Positions 10,295 through 21,921 of a stretch of DNA of 64,000 nucleotides are shown in pieces. The translations under genes were made by a program, and so were the position numbers. The notes under the pieces were generated by a model. The model worked only from the letters and a program-made list of their open reading frames with translations. It had not been told where the DNA came from and did not search any database. Each line of letters starts with the position of its first letter. Position 1 is the first letter of the stretch. The stretch is from Nothopassalora personata (lineage: Eukaryota > Ascomycota > Dothideomycetes > Mycosphaerellales > Mycosphaerellaceae). The stretch lies in NCBI GenBank assembly GCA_033816765.1, contig CM066289.1:372001-436000 (forward strand), read 5' to 3'.

Positions 10295-12756
10295 TCACAT
10301 ATAATGCTGCGCCCGCACCAAATACCTCGCCCCCGTCAACGCCCCCAACGAGCCTTCTTCCTCTTTCACAACAACCGGAGCAGCATCCCGGCCCGCACCC
10401 CCATACGCCTGTCCCTCAGATCCTCCGACCGAGACGTTATATGCATCATCATACTGTGTGCCGTAAGGGTCGAAGACATTGTCAGGAAGGTCTCGGGACT
10501 CGGCGTGATATTCGCGAGTTCCTGAAAAGTCGCCTGCACCTGCCGAGATCTGGGATTCAAAGTTCCAGGGTTGTGTCGTGAATTCCTGTGAAAACCCTGG
10601 CTCGGGTTCTGATTTCGATTGCGAATAGTCCTCCGCTGCTGTCGTTGTGGGGGGTTGCGAGAACTCCTGGATAGGTTGCGGGATGGGATATTCAGCTTGA
10701 GACTGCGAGGGCGATTGAAACTGCGAGTGCTCAAACTCCTGTCCGACAGCAGCAGCAACACTACTCCCCCCCTCAAATTGCCCCAACGCCGGATCCGTAC
10801 CAAACTCCGCCGCGACTGCAGTCCCTAGAGGATGACTCCCACCAAAATCAAAAACCGTACTATCAAAATGACTAAAATCCATCGTCGGGTCATAGGAAAG
10901 ATCAATTTTCCCATCCCCCGAAAAGTCAAAAGAATTCTCAAAAGTCCCATCGTCAACCGCGCTCTGTGGTGCTTCGTCCATAGCGGGCCAAGTCGCGGAT
11001 GTGAGAGCAGATGCACTACCGGAGATGCTGTCGTATTCGAAAGGGGATTGGAGGGTGGGGTGAGAGAGTGAGGCGGAGGCGTAAGGGGTGGGGTCTGTGT
11101 AGGTAAGAGTGTAGTCGTAGACGGAGTCGTTGCGGTCGGTTTTGATTTGCTGGTGGATCTGAGCGTCAGGGTGTTGACTTGGTACCGATGACGATGAAGG
11201 TGTGCAAGTTCGTTGAGGGAGGAGGAGGCGGGACCAGTAAGCTCTACCTCGCTCTGCTTTGGAAAGGCGGAATTTCCAGTAGATGACCAGGAGACGCTCG
11301 TAGCCTGTGTCGGTTCTTACGGCCACTTCTTGCGCTGCGGTGATGCCGTCGATGTATTCTTTGACCTCGTGTCTTGGGTCCTTGGTATGTGATGCCGAAG
11401 TGCCCAACGAGCCAGCAAGGGTAGCGAGTGTCTTGGCCCAGAAGTTGCTGCCGAACTTAAGTTGTGTCTCCACGCTCTCGCGGTCGGAGGATTCCGTTAG
11501 CTGGACTGGTGCGCGGCCGCTGTGGTCTTTGAGGTGTTTCATGTTGTGGTAGAAGTTTGTTGAGCAGACGACATGAGCGTCGACTGGGAGGTGACGACTA
11601 TTGCAGAGGAAGGAGATTCCTAGCTCAACTCCTGGTAGGGACTTGCCGTCTTCGCCTTTGAAGCTCCGGGTGGGAAATGCTAGTGATGCTTCTGCGAGGA
11701 GGACATTGCAGTCCAGTGGGCGGACGTTGTGGATTGAGGCTAGCAGTGGGAAAGCCTGGAGAGATTGCCAATCGGGTAGTTGTTCATCTTCCTGTCGAGG
11801 GTCTGAGATGGACTGGGTATAGGTATGCAAGCGATGTACGCTGTCGTCTGTGAACTTCTGCTGCACGAACATTTGAAACTCGATCGGCTCAAAGACTCCC
11901 AGGAGTGCCTTCGACTTTTGGACCCTGTGCGAATCAATCGGTACCGTTGCGGGTCCAGAAGAGGCGTGGTGGGCCATGGTATAAAGAGACGACATTCTTC
12001 GCGTGTTGGTGTATTGTGAAGCCATTCTTCCACCGCCGCGGTAAAACTGCCCACCGTGTCCAGCAAGATCTTCCTTCGATAGCATCCTCATAATGAAGGG
12101 ATCACCTTCAACGAAAGGCTTGAGTACTTGGATGTGACTCGACACCTGCTTTCGGTCTCTGACTTCACCTGTCGTCTCCTCAATGTAGTCGGCGATCAGT
12201 TCGTTGCGACCACGTAGTTTGTCCTTGTGTAGCAGCTGGCGACGACCCATTGGAGGCCATCTCACGAGAGCTGGCCATGCGGTTAGCACTGCAACACAAC
12301 AAATTGGGACACTGTCACACCTTCGAAGAACGCCATTTCGAGACGATCAGGCCATTTCTGTTCCCCTTGGTTGTTCTTGCCGTCTTTGTGTTGTCGACCT
12401 CGATACTTCGTGTATTGCTCTGAGTTTCGAAAGCGGTGATATAAAACAAGACTGGCTTTAACGACGCGGGCACGGTCGTCCCCGCCCGTGATAAATCGTC
12501 CATGGCCATATCGGTAGTGATGCCGCTGCAGTGGCGTCTGTCGGTAGAAGTGTTGAGGTTGTGGTATTTGGTGACCGGTATTGAGATTTTCCGTCAATAG
12601 TGATGGTGGAAATTTCTGGTCTGATGTGCTACTATAGGAATAGTCGTGATTCTGTCTGTTGCCTGAATGCTCCTGCAGCACTCTCGATGAGTGGCCATTA
12701 TCGTTATCGGCAAGCGGCGGTGCATTCGAGGGCACTACCCGTGCCGGTCGGATCAT
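10295..12756 (-). CDS. abaA: TEA/ATTS-domain transcription factor, AbaA-like conidiation regulator
   Basis: Two exons, 12756-12321 and 12270-10295, with a 50-nt intron (donor GTGTGA, TGCTAAC branch, acceptor CAG), giving 803 residues. The TEA DNA-binding domain spans the junction, about residues 130-195. It starts at [20 protein letters not shown] and ends with the hallmark third helix [15 protein letters not shown]. Upstream is the short basic stretch [10 protein letters not shown] that also precedes the domain in Aspergillus AbaA. A second conserved block occurs near residues 360-470, with [27 protein letters not shown] and LLVIYWKFR. The C-terminal 300 residues are Gln/Ser/Asp-rich and probably activating. 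In Aspergillus, AbaA acts in the nucleus during conidiophore development. The length is close to the 796-residue Aspergillus protein. The first in-frame ATG at 12,756 was chosen; an upstream exon cannot be excluded. The gene symbol rests on domain architecture and length. Confidence 0.82.
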
Positions 12757-13860
12757 TGTGAGTGTGAGCAATCCAGTCAGCCTCAAGGCACGCAGTAGAA
12801 GAATGCTTCAATGAAGAATGTCTAAGGGACCAGGCAGCGGACAAGCCGTGATTCGTCAGACTGGTGCTTGGACAGACGAGATATGTTGGACAGGAACGTA
12901 AGCAGTTGGAGAATGTTGTTGAGAGGCTTGCAAAGGAATGACTAGATTCAATGAAAAAAAGAGAGTGTCAGCACCCAGGTAAAAGGGACTGGGAAATGCC
13001 GTCAGTGCTAGTACATGAAGAGTGTATATACGCGGATCTTCGACAAACCTACAGCCTGGACAGGAAGGGTGTACTGCTGACTTAGCCTTGTGTGTTACCA
13101 ACAGGGACCCAGGAGGAGAAGCGTGCAATCTCGGCCGGGCCTGCTCAAGCAGTGAAGAAAGGTGGATCGGCTGGGCTGCCGATTGACTGCACCAGACCTG
13201 CGATAGCGCAGTCCAGACGGACTCATCAAATCCAGTGCAAGGGCACGGCAGGTGACGTTAGGGTGTCGATGCGAACTTCGATTGAGGAAGGGATGCATCA
13301 ACGCTTGGCGTGGTGGCAATCTCCAACTGTCTCAATCGCCATGGGAAGCAGGAATGCGGCAACAGAGGCGACCGGAATGTAAGCATTGTTATCAAGCGCG
13401 TCGTGCAGCGTTGTAGGAATCAACCACCGCCGAACTTCGTGCGTTGCTCTTTCGCAGACAGTGCTTACATCCGATGATCTGCAAATCGGTACCAAGACGA
13501 AGGTCGGTCGCATGAGGTCGCAGGTCGCAAAGTGGTTGCATCAGATGAAGCAAGGAGGTCAAAACGCAACTTCAGCCCTTTTGAAGCACCCACGTGATCA
13601 ATGATCTTTCGAAGTCGAAAAAGCGACTGACCTTTGTAAGAAACGGTCGATACCTGTGAGCGTCTGTGTCAAAGGAAGCCGAGTGATGTACCGGTAGCAC
13701 AGAAGCCGCACTGATTTGGGGTGACAACGGGACTCGTATGCGAATGAACGTCCAGCAGTCGACCACGCTCGCGACAGCGACAGCGCCCGAAAAAGGGATG
13801 GAAGACAGAGCCTTAGCACGGCCTTCACATTTTCTGCGGAGTGACCCGCGCGCTGTACGT
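12757..13860. other. intergenic, TEA-factor promoter side
   Basis: About 1.1 kb with no supported gene. It separates two minus-strand genes and should contain the promoter of the TEA factor, proximal to 12,757, and the 3' flank of mrd1. Open frames such as 13,092-13,382 (+) and 13,572-14,069 (-) are without domains and partly overlap mrd1. Confidence 0.4.
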
Positions 13861-16648
13861 TCAGTCCACCTCTTCATCACCACCTGATATAGTGGATTTC
13901 TTTCTCCCTCCACTTGTAAGCATCTGCAGTGCGACCTTATTGACTTGAGCTCCAACCTTCTGCTGCATCTTCTCGATAGCAGCCTCGGCGTCTTCAGTCT
14001 CTTCCGCTGCAAAGTCAAGCACGAGTCGTCGTCCGAGCAAATGAGTGTCACGAAGCGCGTCCATGGCACTTTGCGCTTCCTTCAAAGTAGTGAAGTCCGC
14101 AAACGCGAAACCTCTGGCAGCGCGGTCGATCTTCTTGGGTACACGGACGCTTCGAAGTTGGCCATAAGCACCGAAGAGAGCGCGCACATCCTTCTTCGTC
14201 GTCTCGAACGGCAAGTTCTTGATGATGATTTTGGTGCTTCGTGCAGTGGCTCGCTTCGCAGCATCGGCCTTTCTGCGCTCTTCGGCAGCGTCAGCTCCCT
14301 TGTGACTGGCACGCACCTGCAGTTTGTGACCTTCGAGGGTATAGCCGTCCATCGTCTCCAGAGCAGCTTGTGCTTCCTTTGTCGTGCGAAATTCTGCGAA
14401 GCCAAAGCCCATGCTCAAAGTGCCACGCTGCGGGTCCTCTCTCGTCTTGACACGGGCGGATAAGAAGCCAGCGAGTGGTGTGAATGCCTCAGTCAGAACC
14501 TTTGTGGTTGTGCTGAAGTTCAGGTTGCGCACGAACAGCGTGACTGTGCCGCTTGTCTCCGGCACTGTATGATCCGCATCCTTGAGGTCAGCTGTGCTGA
14601 CTTTGCTTACGCCTTGTGACCCTCCGTCATCTGCAACCGGCTTGGTAGTGAACAGCTGCTTCGGCGCTTTCTCCAGGAACAGCATAGAGCTCTTGACACG
14701 ACGGTACGCCAGCGCGCCAAAGGCAGTCTTGCATTGAGCGGGATTGGCAAACTCCACGATCGCGATGGTACCAGCAGGAGGCATGAGAAACTTTGTCACA
14801 TCTCCTTGCTCCTCAAAAAGACGCTTCAGCTCATCTTTGCTACAATCAGCTGCGATGTTCTTGACTAAGATTGCTGTATCACCTCGGTGACTCTTTTTAA
14901 ATGAGTCCAAATCGACGCCGTGCTGTCGAAAATAGGATTTCGTTTCTTGAATAATGTGTGTCTCGGCATGGGCTTGTTTGACGGCTGCATCGCTGCTTGT
15001 GGGATCAAGAACTTCCGACTGTATGTTCGCGTCAGTATGCTTCGAGAACACTTCAGGTCACTACGCGACGGTTTCGACTGCGCAGCGCAAATGTTCAGTG
15101 TGAACAGTGGGTGAGACGTACCTTTGCAAGGCCTAGCCGCCTAGCAACGCTAGAGACGACCGCATCACTGTTCATATACAGGGCGTTCCAATTGAACGTG
15201 GAGCTTGCGGCTTCTCTTCGGCGTCTGATCTCGTTTTGCTTCTTGAGGGGCAATTTGGACAGGTCAAAGTCGCTGAGCTTGTCTTCGCGCTTGGCGGTCC
15301 CTGGGAGGATGTGAATGAGCCGGCCTTGGAAAGTCTGTCCGTCACGATCGATAAATGCTTGTTCGGCGGAATCTGGGTCGCTATATTGTATGAATGCGAA
15401 GCCTTTGGCGGTACCTGTCTTCTTGTCAAGCGCGATGTGTACCTGGTACCATGGTCAGTGACTGTTCACTCGATATGATTCATTGCATGCATGAAGCGAT
15501 GTAAAGTTTCTTTTGGGTTTCAGACGACAGAAGCATCTACTACAATCTTCGTTCCAGGTCGCATCAGATGCCGTAGCATAAGCTGTCCCTATCTGGATGT
15601 TCATCACATGAAGGAGGGGTGGGGGGTGACAAGACAGGTGATGGCTTACTTCTTCAAGATTGCCAAATCGTTCAAACTCAGTCTCGAGGTCCTCTTCTCG
15701 GGCATCGTATGGCAGATTGCGCACGAATAGGCGCATGCTCTTGCGCACTGCCTCCACGTCCGCGTCGACTGGCTGCTCTGCTGATTCCTCTTTCTCGCTG
15801 TCCGGAGGGACGTCAGCCGGGGGAGTCGGTATTGACGACGTGGGCTCTTCAGCAACAGGCTTTGAGACTTTCGGAGTGATGTCTTCGTCGTCATAGTCAT
15901 CCGAAGCATTGTGTCGGGCGGCCGCTTCATCATCCTCTTCGTCATCCCACAAGCCCAGCAGCCGACTTGTTCTCGACCGTGCCCAGTCCGCATCTGATAC
16001 CAGAGCTGCTCCCTCCACTGCAGGCTGTTGGATTTGTTCATCAGACTCTGGTTCCGTGCCCCCAGCCGTAGGCAATGCTGCAGAGACAGGCGCTTCGTCA
16101 AGCTCCGGCAAGTCCACCTTGGCATGTTTCGCTCTCTTCGGCACTTGCTCATACTCGTCATCACTCTCCGCTGTGGGCACCTCGACTGTGAGCTCCGCTG
16201 GCTCCGCACCGACGTCTTGCATCAGAGCATCCTCCGCTTCCTTCTTCTTGCCCTTGCTCTTGTAGGCGTGCAAGAACTCCTTCAGCTTCGGATCGTCCTG
16301 CTTATCAGCTGCTTCACCCTCCCGCTTGCGTTTTAAAGTGATGGGAGGCGCATCAGTGTCCCGGCCAGTGCCTTTCCGTGCGGTAGGTGGCGTGCGCTCT
16401 TCGATGGGTCTTGCCAGCTCCACGCCAATGCGGCTCATCCGCACATAAGTTCTGTGGAAGTACTTGACCACCGCCTGCGCATCTTCAGGCGTCTTGAACC
16501 CAACATAGCCGAAGCGTCGGTCAGGAAAGTACTTGATGTCGGTGATGGCCCGGCCGTTCTGAGAGAAGTGCTTCCGTAGCTCGGCCTCGGAGAACTTGGG
16601 CGGGAGGCCTTTGACGAAGATGCGCGTCGAGGACTCCATCATTGTCAT
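13861..16648 (-). CDS. mrd1: Mrd1, multiple RNA-binding-domain rRNA-processing factor
   Basis: Three exons, 16648-15650, 15442-15122 and 15018-13861, with introns of 207 and 103 nt; all junctions are phase 0, giving 825 residues. Five RRMs are visible. RRM1 starts at residue ~6 (STRIFVKGLPPKFSE). RRM2 crosses the first intron (RLFVRNLPYD, then KGFAFIQY). RRM3 is near 489 (AILVKNI). RRM4 is near 600 (TLFVRNLNFS, GFGFAEF). RRM5 is near 702 (KIIIKNLPFE, RGFAFADF). A long acidic linker lies between RRM1 and RRM2, and the Mrd1-specific segment STFNWNALYMNSDAV follows RRM2. Mrd1 is a nucleolar U3-associated factor needed for 35S pre-rRNA cleavage at A0-A2 and 18S formation; the role is from family knowledge. 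ATG 16,648 was chosen over the frame extension upstream, which looks like untranslated leader. It is divergent from the LC8 gene. Confidence 0.93.
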
Positions 16649-17036
16649 TCCTCTGTTTTGATCGAACGCGCCGTGGGACCAGTGCGACGACCTGAGGCAA
16701 AAAAGGTGAAAGAGAGGTGTCTGCCTGAGGGTGCAGGTCAAGGTGGAAAGTCAATCAATTGCTCCACTTTCTGCACTCGACGACTCGCTTAGAATCTTAG
16801 TGCCGGACGACGCTTAGAACCTAAACCGCAGACGCGCTTGCAAGCTTCTGCCGATGTATCCACAACGCGTACCCTCGCTCTACCTAGTGTACCACAACAC
16901 GCCACACGTCGGTATTGCAACACACCTGACCGAGACCATCCACCGCTCCGTCTTCTCGACTCTCCTCACGTGCTCCCTCTCGTTTCCACTCTCCTCACCA
17001 CCACCCCCCCCCCAATCACCCCATCACACACCCACA
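16649..17036. promoter_or_regulatory. shared intergenic promoter region, mrd1 / dynein light chain
   Basis: A 388-bp gap separates two divergently transcribed genes, mrd1 on the minus side and LC8 on the plus side. It therefore probably serves as a bidirectional promoter. The LC8-proximal side has a C/T-rich tract (about 16,960-17,030), including a run of C residues. Such pyrimidine tracts are common just upstream of fungal start codons. No individual factor site is claimed. Confidence 0.5.
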
Positions 17037-17692
17037 ATGGCGGACCTCAAGGACGACTCCAGCATGAAGCCGGAGAAGCTTGACGGTAAAGACATCTTCT
17101 GCTCCGGCGCCAAAAAGACGTGCACGGCTGATCACGACATAGCCCAGATCAAGTCCGTCGACATGGTATGTTTTCATCGCCGAGGGAGATGCGACTCTGA
17201 GTGGACGGGAGTATCCGCGTCTAACTTGGCCCACAGAGTGAGGATATGCAGCAGGAGGCCATCGAAGTTGGTGAGTATGATATGTCATCACGGGAAAATG
17301 GACGACGTCTCCTGATGAAATGTAGCACAAGATGCAATGGACAAGTACACCATCGAGAAGGTAAGTCTGTCTTGGTGTGAGATCTTCAATAGCAAACGAC
17401 GCGCTGACATGCATGATAGGAGATCGCACACCACATCAAGCGAACAGTATGTCGTTAACAAAGCTATGTCTATGAGATATGGACACTTACACAGGAACAG
17501 TTCGACGAGCGAAAGGGCGCCACCTGGCACTGCATTGTTGGCAGAAACTTTGGCAGCTTCGTTACCCATGGTCTGTCAGCGTTCACGCTCGCCACTCGAT
17601 CTCGCCGCATAGCTAATACCACCACAGAGACCAAGCACTTCATCTACTTCTATGTCGGCCACTGCGCGATACTGCTGTTCAAGACTCAGTAG
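17037..17692 (+). CDS. cytoplasmic dynein light chain, LC8/DYNLL type
   Basis: Six exons: 17037-17165, 17237-17270, 17326-17360, 17420-17446, 17501-17570 and 17628-17692. This gives 119 residues. Each intron has a GT donor and AG acceptor and is 54-71 nt. The C-terminal LC8 core is unmistakable: [19 protein letters not shown], then [20 protein letters not shown], then [16 protein letters not shown] at the end. LC8 is a dimeric hub that binds short linear motifs in dynein intermediate chain and many other partners, in the cytoplasm. The N-terminal ~43 residues from exon 1 are longer than the usual ~10-20. The acceptor at 17,501 was preferred over one six bases upstream because it keeps the family spacing IKR-x-FD. 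Five introns in a 360-nt ORF is dense for a fungal gene. Confidence 0.93.
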
Positions 17693-18091
17693 GTGCGCTT
17701 CGGAACGGATGGCTATGTTCTGGTTCATAAGCTGTACGAATCACACGGGAAATGTAAATTACGGCGAGGCACAAGACTCTATCACGAGCTCTACACGCCT
17801 CTGATCTTCAATACCCTTTCTACTGGTTCATCCATCTCTACACTTCTCCTCATACGACTACATTGACCTCCTACATTGACCTCACCTGCCGCAGGATCGG
17901 CCCGACACGACCAGCATACCCCAGATCAGGTAGAACTAAGCGAACTTCCCGCCGAGCATCCAAGCCTCTCGCCGCGCAACACCTCCATCTCGAATACGTC
18001 GTCGACATTCGCCATTCCTTTTGTGTAGTCTCTCCTTCACGTCACACACTACATCCACACCTAGCACCCAGCACCTCGAATATACGCGATC

Positions 18092-18588
18092 ATGGCCTTC
18101 ATCTTCACATGCGGAACGCACACGTAAGTCAGGCCACCAACCACATCGCGCCAGCCGGAACGCGACCCAGATCCCGGAGCTCCCACTAACCTCACCATAG
18201 CTTCCAATCCCTACTAGCCGGCTACGAGAATATCACGGTACAATGTCAGAACTGCGGTAACTTTTGCGGCAAGATCACCAAGCGATGGTGAGTGAGCTCC
18301 CTCATAACCTTCCCTCCCATCAACGTCGCAAGCTAACGCGCCTATCCCAGGGAATGGTTCACCTTCTGCTTCATCCCCATCATCCCCTTCTCCCTCAAAC
18401 CGTACCACGACGTCAGCTGCCACATCTGTCATTTCCACCAAGACATCAAGCACCGACCCGACGTACAGCAGCAGATGAATGGAGGTGGAGCGCCAATACC
18501 GTTGCAGAATCAGGGAGGGCACGGACCGCCGCAGGGCTGGAATGCGGGCAATCCATATCAGCAGCCGAGCCAACCGCAGTATAAGTAG
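18092..18588 (+). CDS. small zinc-ribbon protein (zinc_ribbon_15-like)
   Basis: Three exons, 18092-18123, 18201-18287 and 18351-18588, give 118 residues. Donors are GTAAGT and GTGAGT and acceptors are CATAG and CCCAG. The protein starts MAFIFTCGTHT and has paired Cys motifs, CQNCGNFCG near residue 29 and CHICHF near residue 65. They flank a hydrophobic stretch WFTFCFIPIIPFSLKPY that may dip into a membrane. The tail is Gln/Gly/Pro-rich and disordered. This arrangement matches the fungal zinc-ribbon-15 domain proteins, whose function is not established to my knowledge. It lies 400 bp downstream of LC8 on the same strand. Confidence 0.82.
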
Positions 18589-19341
18589 AGGGAAAGAGCG
18601 TGGGTTGAATTGATGAGCAAGGTCAGGGTGCAGTGGATTTGGGGCGTTACAAAGAGGCGTTTTCGTGATGATGCTGAGATACCATATTTGCTTCGAGTTG
18701 AATGTCCTGGCATAGAGAGCTGGGAGGCACTATGATTGATCCTTATTTCCTCTGAAAGCCCTTCTCCCTGGCTGCACACCATGCTGCTGTGTTGGATGTG
18801 GATATCCTTTGCACCCTGGTGGTCAAGCAGAAGATGGCACACAATCCGGATACTCAAGCAATCATCGGTGGCTGTTCTTTTCATCGTAGTCAAGGCCAGA
18901 TAGTTGTCTATGCGCCTCTTGCACCTGGTGGTGATGTATGTATGGACTCGGAAAGTGATGCCGAGAAAGCCGATGTGGTTGACTTTCCTCACACATCGAC
19001 AAGCACTCGTACATGATTATATTGGACTGTGGTATACAATCCTGACGACGCTTCTGGTCTGCAAATGCGGCAATCTGTCTGGAATACCTCATTTACAGTC
19101 CCTTGCATGATGCAGAGAAGGCAATGTGCAGGCGCCTGGGCTGAGCAGGGAAGTAACCTGTTCCTGAAACTGTAAGTGGTACCCGCACACAAGTCGGTGG
19201 CGATATGATAGACGTATCCGTGGCCAGGTAGAACGGTGTCATCTGAGAGCTTGTCTTCGCCTCTACCATCTCCCAGTACTCAAACGCAGCCGTCAGCCAG
19301 CGTTAAAGGGCTACAGCCGCCGCACCAAGACCTGCGCCAAT
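18589..19341. other. intergenic, no supported gene
   Basis: About 750 bp between the zinc-ribbon stop and the epimerase start. The minus-strand frame 18,558-18,992 overlaps the end of the zinc-ribbon gene and has no recognisable features. The region presumably contains the upstream sequence of the epimerase gene. Confidence 0.4.
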
Positions 19342-20628
19342 ATGCTCGGCCGAGCACGTTGGTCAGCGTGGGCTTCGCTAACCCCCCTCCTGGCTGCAGC
19401 AGACAACAGAACAGCAGATGTACCATCGGTGCTCCCTGATGGCAAATACGAGATCTCGAGCGAAGGCATTCGAGCGCAATTCATTCCATACGCTGCTTCG
19501 ATCACGAATCTCTTCATCGACGACATTCACGGCGTGGAACGCGACATTGTCCTTGGATTTGACAATGCTACTTACTACAGCATCTCGAGGCTGCACCCAC
19601 ATTTGAATGGCGTACCTGGACGATACGCCAACCGGATAAGGAATTCTACGTTTGCCATTGACGGGATTACGTATCACACCGATCCCAATGACAACAAAGG
19701 TCTTGATACGCTTCATGGCGGTAGTAATGGCTGGGACCATCGCAACTGGACTATGGTCGCTCATACCGCCGACTCGATCACGTTCTCGCTTTCTGATGGC
19801 GATGGTGAGATGGGCTTTCCTGGCGAGGTCGTGGCCCATGTCACTTACACCGTCACACCTCATGAGTGTCATCTGAGGATGACGGCTTTGTCGACCACCA
19901 AAAAGACCCCAATCATGCTGAGTAGCCACGACTACTGGAATCTGGACGGCTATCAAAACCCCGACACAGATCTCGTACTGAACCACACCTTGCACATGCC
20001 ATATGCTGGCCAGCGAATTGCCATCGATGGCATTTCCATCCCGACTGGAGACATTGTGGCTAACACGAAGTATGGTCTTAATGATTTCTGGTCCACGCCC
20101 AAACAATTAGGGGCGAATTTGACAAACCCTGACCTCCTTGGGAATTGTGGCACAAACTGCACCGGCTATGATAACTGCTACCTCACGAACCGTGATTAAC
20201 TCGGACCTTATGACTGGCGCGAGAAGCCAGTTGCCACACTTGCGAGTCCGTTTTCTGGGATCCAGGTAGATGTGTATACGGATCAGCAAGCGCTGCAGGT
20301 CTATACTTGCAACAACATGAATGGTAGGTATCGTCAAGACAACCATAAGACATCACTGACATCTTCAGGCACATTTGCTCTGAAGGACACCCAAGGTCTG
20401 TTCGATGAGCCTTCTCGACCACGAGTGTCCAACAAGTACGGCTGCGTTGTGTTGGAAGTTCAAGACTGGATCAATGGCATCAACCATCCAGAATGGGGCA
20501 GGGAGAAGAAGCAAATCTTTGGTCCTGCTGATGATCCGTATGTCTTGCAGGCTACGTACGAGTTCTCACTAAACTACGAGCTGGCTGGCGCGAGCAATGG
20601 TAACGCTGTGGGATATGGTAATCGATAA
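19342..20628 (+). pseudogene. secreted aldose 1-epimerase with a premature TAA
   Basis: The gene encodes a galactose-mutarotase-type protein. It has a hydrophobic, signal-like N-terminus (about residues 5-19) and the family blocks PHLNGVPGRYANRIRNSTF, TLHGGSNGWDHRNW, SSHDYWNLDGY and LEVQDWINGINHPEW. Exon 1 is 19342-20323 and exon 2 is 20369-20628 (45-nt intron, GTAGGT...TTCAG). Together they would encode 413 residues in a single phase-consistent frame. The frame is broken once, by TAA at 20,197-20,199, after residue 285. Homology resumes directly behind it (LGPYDW and onward), so the substitution looks recent. The truncated product would lack the last third of the beta-sandwich, including the substrate-site Glu region (VVLEVQDW). 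A sequencing error, readthrough or an unusual 36-39-nt intron are alternatives; the GT-AG options I tried are too short to be comfortable. Confidence 0.8.
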
Positions 20629-20851
20629 GGCATGAAGCGAACGTCTCGACATTACAGGAGCACATGAAGCCTGGCACGCCAACTCTGGCTTCATTGATAG
20701 CGATCAAACCGGCGCGAGAACTTCATCTCATGTGCTGATATGCTACATGCCAGGTCTCGAAGAGACAGATGTGTCTGAACGATGTCGATCAACCCCAAAG
20801 GCTTCATTGCTCACCATCACAGCTTCTTCCCACGGTGGTGAGACTGTCTTA

Positions 20852-21717
20852 TCATGGGCGATCAGAATTGGACCCAACTCCAGCCGTCTCCATATCCTTG
20901 TATAATCTCTGGAACCATGCTCTGCCAGCCAACGGGACTGCCGCAGCCTCATCAGCCTGTGCGGGTTTGATTATCTCCTGCGTTTGTGCGTCATCCTTCG
21001 CAGGCTCATGATCGCTCAGGTGCGACAGAATGGCCAGTCGCGCCTCCATGGTAGCAAGGCGGGCTGCTTTGTCCCGACTTTCGAGCACGCTGCGGAGGAC
21101 GTGTCAATGAAGCTGTTCGACCTTGATACTCCCTGCACCACCAAAGATTCTACCGCATTTCGCAGCATGGGAAAGCACATGCTCTTCGTTCGAGCAACAA
21201 TAGCTCTTACCAAGCTTGGCTTGCCCGTAAAGACTGCCGGCAGTAATCTGAAATCGGTCATCTTGATTCCATGCGTCTGATATTACCCAACCCCCCACGA
21301 GTGTCCAGCAACTCGTACACCTTGTATGTCGTGTCTCCCTCTCCCATGATTCCTTCTCTGATGCCACGCTGAATCTTGACCTTCGTGATATGCTTCAGAT
21401 CCTCATCTCGAAGGTGATCGATAGATCATGTTGGCCGGTTTCTGAGACGTTGCACGACCTCGAGGTGATTTTGGGACCAGAATTGGCGGAAGGCGGCCTT
21501 GTAGAGAGTCGCTGCCTCGATATATGTTACAACATGCCGGAGTTATGGCTTTGAGAGGCGGAGTATATTTTGCAAGGTGGTATGTCTTGTCGGTATCAGA
21601 GGCGAAGAGAGGCTCGTAGAGATTGTTGCGGAGCTCTGCTGGGGGTTTGTTGAGAATTTGAGAAGTGGGCATGGCGGAGATGTCGATAAGGAACTCATAG
21701 TGTGTTTGTCCCAGCAC
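20852..21717 (-). pseudogene. decayed 2EXR/F-box-like protein gene
   Basis: The minus strand starts with an open frame (21,717-21,403) containing the typical opening ILNKPPAELRNNLYEPLF, a degenerate LPxELRNxIYE motif. It then needs frame changes to continue. Near 21,540-21,430, another frame gives EAATLYKAAFRQFWSQNH and VVQRLRNRP. Near 21,400-21,300 comes EDLKHITKVKIQRGIREGI, and a charged tail follows at 21,088-20,852. Fungal 2EXR-type proteins have this order (ELRNxIY, TxxCxxIxxEAxxxF, FxxxNxF). Several frame changes and no splice sites that repair all of them indicate a pseudogene. Confidence 0.4.
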
Positions 21718-21921
21718 AATGCTCCAGGGTCAAGCTGAGAAAAGGTGAGCAGAGAAACGAGTGTAAGAGGAACAAGGTCCTGAGATTCATACATTTCAGC
21801 CATCAGACAGCACATACTAACGTCGTTACACAATAAGGGACGCAAGCTACACCCCTGTTCTCTCCATACACACATCTCAGAACCTGCATATGCGAGACAC
21901 CCTCTGTCTCGAACCAGCTGC

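Noticed and set aside
10124..10581. Open frames with poly-Thr or poly-Asn over 10,150-10,210
   Set aside because: Produced by the CAA microsatellite and overlapping the antisense of the TEA-factor C-terminus.
13572..14069. Minus-strand 165-codon frame next to mrd1
   Set aside because: Overlaps the last mrd1 exon in another frame and has no domain.
15646..16209. Minus-strand 187-codon frame within mrd1
   Set aside because: Shadow frame of the acidic linker of Mrd1.
19378..20106. Minus-strand 242-codon frame
   Set aside because: Antisense shadow of the epimerase gene, which has clear family motifs.
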